Both the position numbers and the translations under genes were made by a program. From Polaribacter sp. Hel1_85 (lineage in GTDB: Bacteria; Bacteroidota; Bacteroidia; Flavobacteriales; Flavobacteriaceae): a stretch of 64,000 nt of DNA. Location of the stretch: NCBI RefSeq assembly GCF_000766795.1, contig NZ_JPDS01000002.1, positions 873,001 to 937,000 on the forward strand. Direction: 5' to 3'. This document shows, one piece after another, positions 1 to 8,264 of this stretch (position 1 is its first letter; every line of letters begins with the position of its first letter). A model generated the notes under the pieces. That model saw nothing but the letters and a program-made list of their open reading frames with translations, did no database searches and was not told the origin of the DNA.

Positions 1-234
1 TAATATCTCTTTTTCTTCTTTAGTCATACAAACCTTAGTTTCTTTACATGCTTTTGCATGACCTTTATAAATTTTTGTAAGCAAATTATTCTGTTTTGTA
101 TATAAAGAACATATTTTGCATCCTAAAAAATGAATATTTAATTTCACTTTTTCTAATAAGGTAGAAGCTCCATATTGGCTTTTATCACAAATAGTTGTGG
201 CTTCATCGCAAGTAATTCTAAAATTTTTAAACAT
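1..234 (-). CDS. Small zinc-type anti-sigma factor (ZAS-like), C-terminus cut by window edge
   Basis: The reading frame opens with ATG at 234, three bases after the stop of the ECF sigma gene, and runs off the left edge after 78 codons without a stop. The visible protein has Cys9, His35, Cys39 and Cys42; His-x3-Cys-x2-Cys is the core of zinc-binding anti-sigma (ZAS) domains. Anti-sigma proteins of this family hold the cognate ECF sigma factor inactive until a signal arrives. No membrane segment is visible in this part, so it looks like a short soluble ZAS protein. Such proteins in flavobacteria are often mislabelled in databases. The role is inferred from the motif plus translational coupling to the sigma gene. 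Confidence 0.7.
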   Translation of the reverse strand, partial: MFKNFRITCDEATTICDKSQYGASTLLEKVKLNIHFLGCKICSLYTKQNNLLTKIYKGHAKACKETKVCMTKEEKEIL

Positions 235-237
235 TTC

Positions 238-804
238 TTAAATATTAAACCAGTTATCTTCCATACATTTTCTGAGCTGTGTTCTTGCTCTATGAATAAT
301 AACCCATAGGTTTGACGCTGTAATATTTAACTCCTTACAAATTTCTTCAGTTTCAAATTCTTGTATTGTTTTCATTCTAAAAACCAATCCATATTTTTCT
401 GGCAATGCATCTATACAAGATTCTAACTGACTTTTTAATTCTTGATTTTCAATGGTTTTTTCAGATTGATTATCCCAACTTTGTGGCACTCTTTCTTCTA
501 ACCAATTTCCTTCATTTTCTCCATCATCATAAAAATTCATTCTTACTTCGGCTTGTCCTTTTTTAGAATTTATTTTTCTATAATGATCTATTATTTTTCT
601 TTTTAAAATAGATATCAACCAAGTTCTTTCTGTAGATTTTCCTTGAAAATTCTTTGCCGATTTTAATCCTGCAAAAAATGTATCTTGAACTAAATCTTTG
701 GCTAAATCACTATTATTAACACGAACTACAGCATAATTATACATGTAATCTGCATAATTATCAATCCATTTATCTGTATTTAATACAACTTGTTCTTGTG
801 CCAT
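238..804 (-). CDS. ECF-type RNA polymerase sigma factor
   Basis: This protein redirects RNA polymerase to a stress regulon. Region 2 (core and -10 binding) contains DLVQDTFFAGL, and region 4 (HTH for the -35 element) covers roughly the last 55 residues, with the pattern ALPEKYGLVF...ITASNLWVIIHRARTQLR. A six-codon extension to 822 would begin with TTG and would overlap a good -7 promoter box, so the ATG at 804 (188 residues) is preferred. The ZAS-like gene follows by three bases, giving a sigma/anti-sigma pair in the usual order. The target regulon cannot be read from the sequence. Confidence 0.9.
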   Translation of the reverse strand: MAQEQVVLNTDKWIDNYADYMYNYAVVRVNNSDLAKDLVQDTFFAGLKSAKNFQGKSTERTWLISILKRKIIDHYRKINSKKGQAEVRMNFYDDGENEGNWLEERVPQSWDNQSEKTIENQELKSQLESCIDALPEKYGLVFRMKTIQEFETEEICKELNITASNLWVIIHRARTQLRKCMEDNWFNI

Positions 805-819
805 TTTAGAAATAAAAAC

Positions 820-848
820 CAAATATAATGCTAATTTTTCTTAATCAA
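820..848 (-). promoter_or_regulatory. Promoter of the sigma/anti-sigma pair
   Basis: On the minus strand TATATTTG (820-827) matches the Bacteroidetes -7 consensus TAnnTTTG exactly, with TTG at 846-848 placed 18 bases upstream. It lies in the 3' end of the preceding gene and leaves a very short leader before the ATG at 804, suggesting the pair can be transcribed separately from the NTF2-like gene. Confidence 0.5.
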
Positions 849-1310
849 TGAATTACAATTTCCTCTTCTTCTCATATCAACCAAATAAATAATTTCCCAA
901 GTTCCATTATTATTAAATAACTGAAAAGAATTGGCACCACAATGACTAAATTTTCCGTTTAAATAAAACTCATAAGGTATCCAAACTGATGCTAAATTTC
1001 CATCAACTTTAAATGTATAAGAAAGTAATTTTTCTATATAGACATCTTCTGGTTTCTTATTGGCAACTCCTTTTAATAAATTAGATTTTAATTCTGTTTT
1101 TAAAATTTTTTCATCTTTCTTATTGGTAAATGTTGTTTGAATTTTAATGTCTTTATGCAATGTACTTTTTACAATAGCACTATCACCTTTATGTAATCCA
1201 TCAAAAAAGGTTTCAATAACATTTTGTATTGCTTTTTCATCAGTTTTATGCTGTGCAGATAATGTTATCGAAAAAATAAGAGCAATTACAAAAGCTATAA
1301 TTCTTGGCAT
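831..1310 (-). CDS. Secreted NTF2-like / lumazine-binding-like protein
   Basis: 159 residues. It starts with a hydrophobic signal peptide (about residues 1-19, ending LSAQ), so the mature protein is probably periplasmic. The remainder resembles the small alpha+beta cone fold of SnoaL/NTF2-like proteins (Lumazine_bd_2 type): an N-terminal helix with IETFFDGLHKGD, then strands ending in WEIIYLVDMRRRG. These domains bind small ligands or act as unassigned accessory proteins, and no catalytic residue can be named. It lies just upstream of the sigma factor on the same strand, so read-through co-transcription is possible. Confidence 0.7.
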   Translation of the reverse strand: MPRIIAFVIALIFSITLSAQHKTDEKAIQNVIETFFDGLHKGDSAIVKSTLHKDIKIQTTFTNKKDEKILKTELKSNLLKGVANKKPEDVYIEKLLSYTFKVDGNLASVWIPYEFYLNGKFSHCGANSFQLFNNNGTWEIIYLVDMRRRGNCNSLIKKN

Positions 1311-1392
1311 AAAGTTTATTTTTTGAAAAACTAAAACTAAGCAAAAAATTAACTGCTTTTAAAAAAGTAGTTAAGATTAACGAAATATTAAC

Positions 1393-1425
1393 TTGTTTTA
1401 TATCTCGTTATATTTCTTACATTTA
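1393..1425 (+). promoter_or_regulatory. Possible promoter of panB
   Basis: TACATTTA (1418-1425) is one base off the -7 consensus TAnnTTTG, with TTG at 1393-1395 somewhat far upstream (22-base gap). It lies 23 bases before the panB ATG. Confidence 0.35.
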
Positions 1426-1448
1426 CAAGATTAAAAAAAGCGAAAAAT

Positions 1449-2267
1449 ATGTCAACAGCTAAGAAAGAATACAAACGTATAACAGTTAAATCTTTAATTG
1501 ATATGAAGAAAAATGGAGAGAAAATCTCTATGTTAACTGCATATGATTATACCATGGCAAAAATTGTTGATGGTGCAGGAATTGACGTTATTTTAGTAGG
1601 AGATTCTGCCTCTAATGTAATGGCGGGTCATGAAACTACTTTACCAATTACTTTAGATCAAATGATTTATCACGCTAGTTCTGTTATTAGGGCAATTGAT
1701 AGATGTTTGGTGGTTGTAGATTTACCTTTTGGTACGTATCAAGGAAATTCTAGGCAAGCATTAGATTCTGCTATTAGAATTATGAAAGAATCTGGTGGAC
1801 ATGCTGTAAAATTAGAAGGTGGTGCAGAAATAGAACAATCTATTTCTAGAATTTTAACTGCCGGAATTCCAGTAATGGGGCATTTAGGTTTAACGCCACA
1901 ATCTATCTATAAATTTGGAACATATACAGTAAGAGCTAAAGAAGAAGAAGAAGCTCAAAAACTAAAAGAAGACGCTTTATTGTTAGAACAATTAGGATGT
2001 TTTGCTTTGGTTTTAGAAAAAGTTCCTGCTAAATTAGCGAAAGAAGTTGCAGAGAGTTTAAGTATTCCTGTAATTGGAATCGGAGCTGGAAATGGCGTTG
2101 ATGGACAAGTGTTAGTAACGCATGATATGTTAGGTATGACTCATGAATTTAACCCACGTTTTTTAAGACGTTATTTAGATTTATATAAAGAAATGACTGG
2201 CGCTTTTGAAAGTTATATAACTGATGTAAAAAGTGGAGATTTTCCAAATGACAAAGAGCAGTATTAA
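1449..2267 (+). CDS. panB: 3-methyl-2-oxobutanoate hydroxymethyltransferase
   Basis: First committed enzyme of pantothenate (coenzyme A) synthesis: it moves a hydroxymethyl group from 5,10-methylene-tetrahydrofolate to 2-oxoisovalerate to give ketopantoate, in the cytoplasm. The 272 residues are typical for the family. The magnesium ligands are in place: Asp52 in VGDSASNV, Asp91 in VVDLPFGTY and Glu123 in KLEGG. The GHLGLTPQS motif follows, and IPVIGIGAG occurs toward the C-terminus. No other pantothenate gene is near, so it is a lone gene here. Closest alternatives within the PEP mutase-like superfamily are excluded by the strong overall match. Confidence 0.97.
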   Translation: MSTAKKEYKRITVKSLIDMKKNGEKISMLTAYDYTMAKIVDGAGIDVILVGDSASNVMAGHETTLPITLDQMIYHASSVIRAIDRCLVVVDLPFGTYQGNSRQALDSAIRIMKESGGHAVKLEGGAEIEQSISRILTAGIPVMGHLGLTPQSIYKFGTYTVRAKEEEEAQKLKEDALLLEQLGCFALVLEKVPAKLAKEVAESLSIPVIGIGAGNGVDGQVLVTHDMLGMTHEFNPRFLRRYLDLYKEMTGAFESYITDVKSGDFPNDKEQY

Positions 2268-2311
2268 ATTGGATCTTTAGATGGTTAGATGGTTAGATTG
2301 TTGGATTTTTA

Positions 2312-2479
2312 ATGAAAATGGAAATTTCTGAAAAAATATATTTTACCATAATATACTTATTATTAATTCCATTTGTACGAATATGTTTTAGCTTTTTATC
2401 AAAAAAAACAATTCATCTAACTGAAGAAAAAAATAATTCATTCGCACCTTTTTTTAGGTTCTTTTTGAAGTCTTCATAA
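2312..2479 (+). CDS. Possible small membrane protein (55 aa), uncertain
   Basis: A short frame from ATG 2312 to TAA 2477-2479 encodes 55 residues with one hydrophobic stretch (about residues 9-28, IYFTIIYLLLIPFVRICFSF) followed by a charged tail. It sits between panB and the dehydrogenase, just after a short degenerate tandem repeat of GGTTAGAT (about 2278-2305). There is no recognised homologue and no clear ribosome site, so it may be chance coding in AT-rich DNA. Confidence 0.25.
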   Translation: MKMEISEKIYFTIIYLLLIPFVRICFSFLSKKTIHLTEEKNNSFAPFFRFFLKSS

Positions 2480-2539
2480 AATCAAAACTCAGTACTTTTA
2501 TTAACTATATTTCTATGTGGTTATAAAATAAATAAACAA

Positions 2540-3478
2540 ATGAAAATTCTACACCTAGATTCAAATCATCCTCTTTTAATAAATCAATTAAACGATTTAG
2601 GGTATCAGAATGATGAAGATTATACTTCTTCAAAACAAGAAATCGAAAACAAAATTCATTTGTATGATGGTTTTATTATTAGAAGTCGTTTTTCTATTGA
2701 TAAAAACTTCCTAGATAAAGCCACAAACTTAAAGTTTATTGGACGAGTTGGTGCTGGTTTAGAAAACATAAATTGTGAGTACGCAGCATCAAAAAAGATT
2801 GAATTAATTGCAGCTCCAGAAGGAAATAGAAATGCAGTTGGAGAACATTCTTTAGGAATGCTTTTATCGCTTTTTAACAAACTAAATAAAGCTGATAAAG
2901 AAGTTAGAAACGGACAATGGTTGCGTGAAGAAAATAGAGGAATTGAACTAGATGGAAGAACTGTTGGTTTAATTGGTTATGGAAATATGGGAAAATCTTT
3001 CGCAAAAAAATTGCGTGGTTTTGATGTTGAAGTTCTGTGTTACGATATAAAACCAAATGTTGGAGATAAAAATTGCCAACAAGTTTCATTAGCTGAATTA
3101 CAACAAAAAGCAGACGTTTTAAGTTTGCATACTCCACAAACAGCACTAACAAAAAATATGATAAATGCAGATTTTATCAACAGTTTTAAAAAACCTTTTT
3201 GGTTGATAAATACTGCTCGTGGAAAATCTGTTGTTACAAAAGATTTAGTTGAAGCTTTAAAATCAGGTAAAATTTTAGGTGCAGGTTTAGATGTTTTAGA
3301 ATACGAAAAATCATCTTTCGAAAACCTTTTTTCTGATGATAAAATGCCAGACGCATTTAAGTATTTGATCAATTCAGAAAATGTTTTACTATCTCCTCAT
3401 GTTGCTGGTTGGACAATTGAAAGCAAAGAAAGATTGGCACAAACAATAGTTGATAAAATAAAAGCAAAATTTTGTTAA
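2540..3478 (+). CDS. D-isomer-specific 2-hydroxyacid dehydrogenase (SerA-like)
   Basis: NAD-dependent oxidoreductase of the D-2-hydroxyacid dehydrogenase family, probably acting on a 2-oxo/2-hydroxy acid such as 3-phosphoglycerate or glyoxylate. The Rossmann nucleotide loop is G146-Y-G148-x2-G151. The catalytic set is Arg227 (INTARG), a Glu near 254-256, and His287 (LSPHVAGW). At 312 residues it lacks the ACT regulatory domain of long SerA proteins. The substrate cannot be fixed from sequence, and no serC or serB gene is adjacent, so the phosphoglycerate role is only one option. Confidence 0.88.
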   Translation: MKILHLDSNHPLLINQLNDLGYQNDEDYTSSKQEIENKIHLYDGFIIRSRFSIDKNFLDKATNLKFIGRVGAGLENINCEYAASKKIELIAAPEGNRNAVGEHSLGMLLSLFNKLNKADKEVRNGQWLREENRGIELDGRTVGLIGYGNMGKSFAKKLRGFDVEVLCYDIKPNVGDKNCQQVSLAELQQKADVLSLHTPQTALTKNMINADFINSFKKPFWLINTARGKSVVTKDLVEALKSGKILGAGLDVLEYEKSSFENLFSDDKMPDAFKYLINSENVLLSPHVAGWTIESKERLAQTIVDKIKAKFC

Positions 3479-3492
3479 CTTGTAGCACATTT

Positions 3493-3580
3493 ATCATTCC
3501 GAACTAAGAATGAGGATGAATCATATTTTAATTAATTTTTAGATTTCTCAATCGACTCAAAAGTCTCATTTCGAAATGAC
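3493..3580. repeat. Dispersed hairpin repeat, TCATTTCGA family
   Basis: Read on the minus strand, this contains GTCATTTCGAAATGAGAC and, further on, TTGAGAAATCT, the two ends of a repeat found at several other intergenic sites in the window. The left part (TCATTCCGAA near 3494-3503) is a decayed copy of the same end in opposite orientation, so the unit can fold on itself. Confidence 0.6.
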
Positions 3581-3601
3581 ATTTCTATAAAACAAAAAAA
3601 G

Positions 3602-4060
3602 ATGCAATACAAAGCTATTTCACCTGAAGATTATATTAGTCAAGTTCAAGAAGAGCGTAAAAACACATTAAAAAAACTTCGCAAAACAATTAAAGAAAAC
3701 TTACCAAAAGCTTTTGAAGAAGGTATTCAATATGGAATGATTGGTTATTATGTTCCACATTCAATTTATCCAGATGGTTATCATTGCAACCCAAAAGAAC
3801 CTTTGCCTTTTATGAGTTTTGCATCACAAAAAAACTCCGTAAATTTATATCATAGTGGCATTTATGCAATTCCAGAAATTCATGATTGGTTTGTAAATGA
3901 ATATCCAAAACATTGTTCTAGAAAATTAGACATGGGTAAAAGTTGTATTCGTTTTAAAAAATTAGAAGAAATTCCTTTTGATTTAATTGCAGAATTATCA
4001 AAAAAAATTACTGTAAAAGAATGGATAGATGTTTACGAAACAAACACTAAAAAGAAATAA
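3602..4060 (+). CDS. DUF1801 domain protein (YdhG-like)
   Basis: 152 residues with the DUF1801 layout: an N-terminal helical part (RKNTLKKLRKTIKENLPKAF), then EGIQYGMIGYYVP, a central sheet (FASQKNSVNLYHSG) and the late motif KSCIRFKKLEEIP. The biochemical function of the family is not established; the fold is thought to be TBP-like. It is the first gene of a tight four-gene run (3-base gap to the next), all of which look like small stress or housekeeping proteins. Confidence 0.8.
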   Translation: MQYKAISPEDYISQVQEERKNTLKKLRKTIKENLPKAFEEGIQYGMIGYYVPHSIYPDGYHCNPKEPLPFMSFASQKNSVNLYHSGIYAIPEIHDWFVNEYPKHCSRKLDMGKSCIRFKKLEEIPFDLIAELSKKITVKEWIDVYETNTKKK

Positions 4061-4063
4061 AAA

Positions 4064-4450
4064 ATGAAAAATAGAGTAACAGGAATTGGTGGTTTATTTT
4101 TTAAATCTGAAGACACTAAAGCTTCAAAAGAATGGTACAAAAATCATTTAGGTTTTAATACAGATGATTGGGGCTGTACTTTTTGGTGGAAAGATAAAGA
4201 TGGAAACAAATGCTCTACACAATGGAGTCCATTTGCAAAAGATACTAAGTATTTTGAGCCTTCAAAAAAAGACTTTATGTTTAATTATAGAGTTGAAAAT
4301 TTAGTTGAATTATTAGCAGAACTCAAAAAAGAAGGAGTTACTATTGTAGGAGAAATGCAAGAGTATGATTATGGAAAATTTGGCTGGGTTTTAGACAATG
4401 AAGGAAATAAAATTGAACTTTGGGAACCAATAGATCAAGTATTTCAATAA
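4064..4450 (+). CDS. VOC (glyoxalase/bleomycin-resistance) family protein
   Basis: 128 residues forming one vicinal-oxygen-chelate module. It has the opening beta-strand GIGGLFFKSEDTKASKEWY, the LGF turn, a Trp-rich centre (WGCTFWWKDKDG), and the typical C-terminal GKFGWVLDNEGNKIELWEP with a Glu that often acts as metal ligand. VOC proteins include glyoxalase I, dioxygenases and drug-binding proteins; the substrate here is unknown. It begins three bases after the DUF1801 gene, so the two are very likely translated from one message. Confidence 0.85.
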   Translation: MKNRVTGIGGLFFKSEDTKASKEWYKNHLGFNTDDWGCTFWWKDKDGNKCSTQWSPFAKDTKYFEPSKKDFMFNYRVENLVELLAELKKEGVTIVGEMQEYDYGKFGWVLDNEGNKIELWEPIDQVFQ

Positions 4451-4482
4451 AAAACAATTAACAATCTAACAATCAATATATT

Positions 4483-4920
4483 ATGTCAGAAAAAAATGAA
4501 AATTTAGAAAAAAAAGAGCCTTTAAAATCGATTACTAATGAAGCAAAAGAAAAGGCTTCTGAAATAAAAGATGAAGCAAAAGAGGTGCTGGAAAGTGCAA
4601 AGGAAAAAGCATCTGAGTTTGTTGAAGAAGCGAAAGAAGTTTTAGGAAGTGCAAAAGAAAAGGTACATGAAGTATTATCTGATGAAAACATTGAAAAAGT
4701 AAAAGAAAAGGCAGAAGAATATACAGAAGTTGCTAAAGAAAAAGCGGCAGAATTTACAGAAGACGCTAAAGAAGCTTATGAAGAAATTAAAGAAAATGCT
4801 TCTGAATTGGCTGGTGAAGCTGCAGAGCATTTAGCTGATTTTGCAGAAGATGCAAAAGAAGAACTTAAAGAAGTGAAAGGAAAAGCTAAAAACTTTTTTC
4901 AACGTTTATTCGGTAAATAG
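4483..4920 (+). CDS. LEA-like amphipathic repeat protein
   Basis: 145 residues made almost wholly of Ala, Lys and Glu in imperfect repeats of the kind AKEKASEIKDE / AKEVLESAKEK / ASEFVEEAKEV, spaced about 11 residues as in group-3 LEA proteins and YtxH/apolipoprotein-like helices. There is no signal peptide and no membrane segment. A short basic, aromatic tail (AKNFFQRLFGK) ends the protein and could touch membrane or nucleic acid. LEA-like proteins protect membranes and proteins in desiccation, freezing or osmotic stress; that role is inferred from composition only. It lies between the VOC and DoxX genes in one operon. Confidence 0.7.
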   Translation: MSEKNENLEKKEPLKSITNEAKEKASEIKDEAKEVLESAKEKASEFVEEAKEVLGSAKEKVHEVLSDENIEKVKEKAEEYTEVAKEKAAEFTEDAKEAYEEIKENASELAGEAAEHLADFAEDAKEELKEVKGKAKNFFQRLFGK

Positions 4921-4923
4921 AAA

Positions 4924-5322
4924 ATGAAATTACTTTCAAATCATCCAACAGAAGTATTAATCTTATTTTTTTTAATTATCACTTTTGTCCTTTCTGGTAT
5001 TGAAAAAATTTTTGATTGGAAAGGGAATGTAACTTTTATAAAAGGTCATTTTAAAAATTCACCTTTAAAAAACAGTGTTCCATTATTGTTAGCAATTCTT
5101 TTAATTTTAGAAATTGTAGCTAGTATTTTAATGATTATTGGAGTTTATCAAATTTACACATCAGAAGCAAAAGAAATTGCTTTAATAGGAATAGAGCTTT
5201 CTGCGATATCAATTATTTTTATGTTGATAGGTCAACGTTTGGCAAAAGATTATCCTGGAGCGATGTCTTTAGGTGTATATTTTATGATTACACTTTGGGG
5301 TGTATATTTATTAAATAGTTAA
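4924..5322 (+). CDS. DoxX-family membrane protein
   Basis: 132 residues with four hydrophobic segments (about 9-27, 50-72, 82-104 and 112-130), the charged loop FDWKGNVTFIKGHF and the short motif LSGIEKI near the first helix, as in DoxX/DoxD-like four-helix membrane proteins. Members are linked to respiratory or thiol redox complexes in other bacteria; the role here is unknown. It starts three bases after the LEA-like gene and is the last gene of the operon, followed by a strong terminator. Confidence 0.75.
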   Translation: MKLLSNHPTEVLILFFLIITFVLSGIEKIFDWKGNVTFIKGHFKNSPLKNSVPLLLAILLILEIVASILMIIGVYQIYTSEAKEIALIGIELSAISIIFMLIGQRLAKDYPGAMSLGVYFMITLWGVYLLNS

Positions 5323-5361
5323 AATTGATTAAATAATATTATCGCTATAAATAATATTTAT

Positions 5362-5400
5362 AAAAAAAGCTCTTAAAACAGACGTTTTAAGAGCTTTTTT
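5362..5400. terminator. Bidirectional rho-independent terminator
   Basis: The stem AAGCTCTTAAAAC / GTTTTAAGAGCTT has a four-base loop and is flanked by A-runs and T-runs on the two sides. It serves the DoxX operon on the plus strand and could also stop the methyltransferase transcript arriving from the right. Confidence 0.85.
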
Positions 5401-5466
5401 CTTTTCATCAAACAACTAATACGTTTACTGGGTTAAAAATAATTCTAAAGCGCTTTAAAGTTGTTT

Positions 5467-6324
5467 TTAGCACTTTTTAATTACATAAATTAAAGAAGAG
5501 TACTCAGAAGAGGTTCTTGCTCTTAGGTTTGATATAAATCCTCTATAGAAAGCTCTTATAGGATTCATTTTACCAGTTTTATATTTCTCACTTAAAAGCG
5601 AAACATAATAAGCATCAAATATCATTGGTATTGTATTTTCTACAATCATATTTTCTGTAGAAAAAATCTTATGAATAGACGTTTGAGAGAAATGCCAAAG
5701 ATGTCTAGGAACATCAAATGCAGCCCAAAACTCTTTATAATATTTTGCGTCGCTACTTTTATGGTTAGGAACAGCGATAATTAATCTTCCTTCATCTGAA
5801 AGTAAATCTTTTAATTTTAAAATATGATCTGATAACATTTCCACATGTTCTAAAACATGCCAAAGCGTAATTACATCAAACTTTTTATTTTCAATTTGAA
5901 GTAAATCTTCTTTTAAAACAACTCCCTTATCTTTTGCAATTTTACGAGCATCAGAATTAGGCTCTACTCCTAAAACATTCCAATTATTAGCAGCACAAAC
6001 TTTTAAGAAATCTCCTGTACCTGCTCCAACATCTAAAATGTTTTTTGCTTCAGTTTTAAAAGAATTAATTAAAGAGAGTTTTCTTTTTAAAGTGTAATTT
6101 TTTACTGATTGATATGCTTTATCTAATAGTGATTTTTTACTATCGGTGTGAGAAATATAATCTTCACTTTTATAGTAATTTTCTAAATCTACAGGAATTG
6201 GTGAAGTTACCAACATATCATAATCTGGGTTAAACATTACCTCGTATGTTTCTCCAGAAACTGTATAGTCTTTACAATTTAAATAAGGCTCAAGCCTTTT
6301 GTGAAGTTCTCTTTTTCTCCCCAT
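5467..6324 (-). CDS. Class I SAM-dependent methyltransferase
   Basis: 285 residues from the ATG at 6324. The SAM-binding motif ILDVGAGTGDF is at about residues 96-106, followed by VLGVEPN, FDVITLWHVLEHV and the late motif LIIAVPNHKS, as in Methyltransf_11/23-type enzymes. The N-terminal CKDYTVSGETYEVMFN part resembles methyltransferases acting on surface-sugar or small-molecule substrates; the real substrate is unknown. A longer frame from 6366 would run through the parS-like palindrome at 6343-6360, so the inner start (MGRKREL) is chosen. It follows mnmG on the same strand. Confidence 0.85.
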   Translation of the reverse strand: MGRKRELHKRLEPYLNCKDYTVSGETYEVMFNPDYDMLVTSPIPVDLENYYKSEDYISHTDSKKSLLDKAYQSVKNYTLKRKLSLINSFKTEAKNILDVGAGTGDFLKVCAANNWNVLGVEPNSDARKIAKDKGVVLKEDLLQIENKKFDVITLWHVLEHVEMLSDHILKLKDLLSDEGRLIIAVPNHKSSDAKYYKEFWAAFDVPRHLWHFSQTSIHKIFSTENMIVENTIPMIFDAYYVSLLSEKYKTGKMNPIRAFYRGFISNLRARTSSEYSSLIYVIKKC

Positions 6325-6342
6325 AATTTTCTTTTTTATAAA

Positions 6343-6360
6343 ATGTTCCACGAGGAACAT
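6343..6360. promoter_or_regulatory. parS-like palindrome downstream of mnmG
   Basis: ATGTTCCACGAGGAACAT is an 18-base inverted repeat with a single mismatched pair near the centre. It resembles the ParB-binding parS consensus TGTTTCACGTGAAACA, but with three or more differences. It sits in the short gap between mnmG and the methyltransferase. Confidence 0.45.
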
Positions 6361-6378
6361 CAGCATTTTTTTCTAAAA

Positions 6379-8256
6379 TTATCTACCCATATAAACCAAA
6401 AGAACAGAAATGTCGCTGGGGGAAACGCCACTAATTCTACTTGCTTGAGATATTGATGTTGGTTGAATTTTACTTAATTTTTCTCTAGCTTCAAAAGAAA
6501 GAGATTTTACTTTTTGATAATCAAATTTAGAAGGAATCATAACATTCTCTAATCGATTTAATTTATCTGCATTGTTCTTTTCTTTTTCTATATATCCAGA
6601 ATATTTTAAATGAATTACAGCTTGCTCTATTACTTCTTTATCAATATTATTTTCTTCTAAAAAAGTAGCTAATTTTTTTACATTTTTAAAATCAGAAAAC
6701 TCTAATTGAGGTCTTGCTGCTATTTTATAAAGCTTCATAGATTGATTGATCAATGCTAAATTTTTAGCTTCTAAAATAGGATTTATTTCTTCTTGTTTTA
6801 CACTGGTTTTCTGTAAAAAACTAATTAACAAATCTGCTTTTTCTTGCTTTTCTATTACACGATCTAATCTTTCTTTAGAGGCTAATCCTAATTTAAAACC
6901 AATTGGTGTTAATCTTAAATCTGCATTATCTTGCCTTAATAAAGTTCTATATTCTGCTCTAGAAGTAAACATTCTATAAGGCTCTTCAGTTCCTTTTGTT
7001 ATTAAATCATCTACTAAAACTCCTATATAAGCTTCATTTCTTTTTAATATAAAAGGCGCTTTTTCTTGAACTTTTAAAGCTGCATTTACACCTGCCATTA
7101 AACCTTGGGCAGCTGCTTCTTCATAACCTGTTGTTCCATTAATTTGTCCTGCAAAAAACAAATTCTCTATTAATTTTGTTTCTAAAGAATGTGTTAATTG
7201 CGTAGGTGGAAAATAATCATATTCTATTGCGTAACCATATCTAAAAAATTTCACGTTTTCGAAACCTGCTATAGAGCGAATTGCTTTATCTTGTATATCT
7301 TCTGGTAAAGAAGTAGAAAACCCATTTACATACATCTCACAAGTAGTCCAACCTTCTGGTTCTACAAAAATTTGATGTCTATCTTTTGTTGCAAAACGAT
7401 CTATCTTATCTTCTATTGAAGGACAATATCTTGGACCTGTAGATTTAATTCTACCGTTAAACATTGGTGATCTATCAAAACCTGTACGTAATAAATCATG
7501 TACATCTAAATTTGTATAGGTTAGATAACAAGAGCGTTGGTTTTGTAATGGTTTAGTCGTCGGTAAATAAGAAAATTTTTCTGTAATTTCATCTCCAGGT
7601 TGTTCAATCATTTTAGAATAATCTAAAGACCTTCCATCTACTCTTGGAGGTGTTCCTGTTTTCATTCTACCAGATTCAAAACCTTTAGAAACTAAGTCTT
7701 CTGTAATTCCTGTTGAAGCTCCTTCACCTGCTCGACCTCCTCCAAAACTTTTATCTCCAATATGAATCAATCCATTTAAAAAAGTACCTGCTGTAATAAC
7801 AACTGTCTTGGCTTTTATTTCTAAACCTAAAGCTGTTTTTACACCAATAATTTTATGATTATCAAACAATAACCCATTTACAGAATCTTGATAAAAATCT
7901 AAATTTTCTGTTTGCTCTAACATTGTTCTCCAACATTCTGCAAATTGCATTCTATCAGATTGAGCTCTTGGACTCCACATTGCAGGTCCTTTAGATTTAT
8001 TCAACATCTTAAACTGTATCGCAGTTTTATCTGTAACAATTCCACTGTAACCTCCTAAAGCATCAATTTCTCTTACAATTTGACCCTTTGCTATTCCACC
8101 CATTGCAGGATTACAACTCATTTGCGCTATATTTTGCAAATTCATTGTAATTAATAAAGTGTGTGCACCCATATTTGCAGCAGCAGCAGCAGCTTCACTT
8201 CCTGCATGACCTCCTCCTACTACAATTACATCGTATGTTGTTGAAAATAAACTCAT
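6379..8256 (-). CDS. mnmG: tRNA uridine-5-carboxymethylaminomethyl(34) synthesis enzyme MnmG
   Basis: With MnmE, this FAD protein installs the cmnm5 group on wobble uridine 34 of tRNAs reading purine-ending codons. The FAD-binding dinucleotide fold VVGGGHAGSEAA is at residues 12-23. Both family signatures are visible: TGPRYCPSIEDK in the middle and AGQINGTTGYEEAAAQG further on. The C-terminal helical MnmE/tRNA-contact domain is complete, and the length of 625 residues is normal. It lies downstream of DUF4175-ybeY, a common flavobacterial order, and is flanked on both sides by parS-like palindromes. Confidence 0.97.
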   Translation of the reverse strand: MSLFSTTYDVIVVGGGHAGSEAAAAAANMGAHTLLITMNLQNIAQMSCNPAMGGIAKGQIVREIDALGGYSGIVTDKTAIQFKMLNKSKGPAMWSPRAQSDRMQFAECWRTMLEQTENLDFYQDSVNGLLFDNHKIIGVKTALGLEIKAKTVVITAGTFLNGLIHIGDKSFGGGRAGEGASTGITEDLVSKGFESGRMKTGTPPRVDGRSLDYSKMIEQPGDEITEKFSYLPTTKPLQNQRSCYLTYTNLDVHDLLRTGFDRSPMFNGRIKSTGPRYCPSIEDKIDRFATKDRHQIFVEPEGWTTCEMYVNGFSTSLPEDIQDKAIRSIAGFENVKFFRYGYAIEYDYFPPTQLTHSLETKLIENLFFAGQINGTTGYEEAAAQGLMAGVNAALKVQEKAPFILKRNEAYIGVLVDDLITKGTEEPYRMFTSRAEYRTLLRQDNADLRLTPIGFKLGLASKERLDRVIEKQEKADLLISFLQKTSVKQEEINPILEAKNLALINQSMKLYKIAARPQLEFSDFKNVKKLATFLEENNIDKEVIEQAVIHLKYSGYIEKEKNNADKLNRLENVMIPSKFDYQKVKSLSFEAREKLSKIQPTSISQASRISGVSPSDISVLLVYMGR

Positions 8257-8264
8257 AATTTAAC

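Noticed and set aside
3493..3580. Hairpin repeats as CRISPR array
   Set aside because: Units are dispersed singly across the window, with no regular spacers and no cas genes.
4473..4691. Minus-strand Ser/Phe/Ala-rich frame opposite the LEA-like gene
   Set aside because: Mirror of the Ala/Lys/Glu repeats; no independent support.
6325..6366. N-terminal extension of the methyltransferase
   Set aside because: It would be translated through the parS-like palindrome; the inner ATG at 6324 gives a normal N-terminus.
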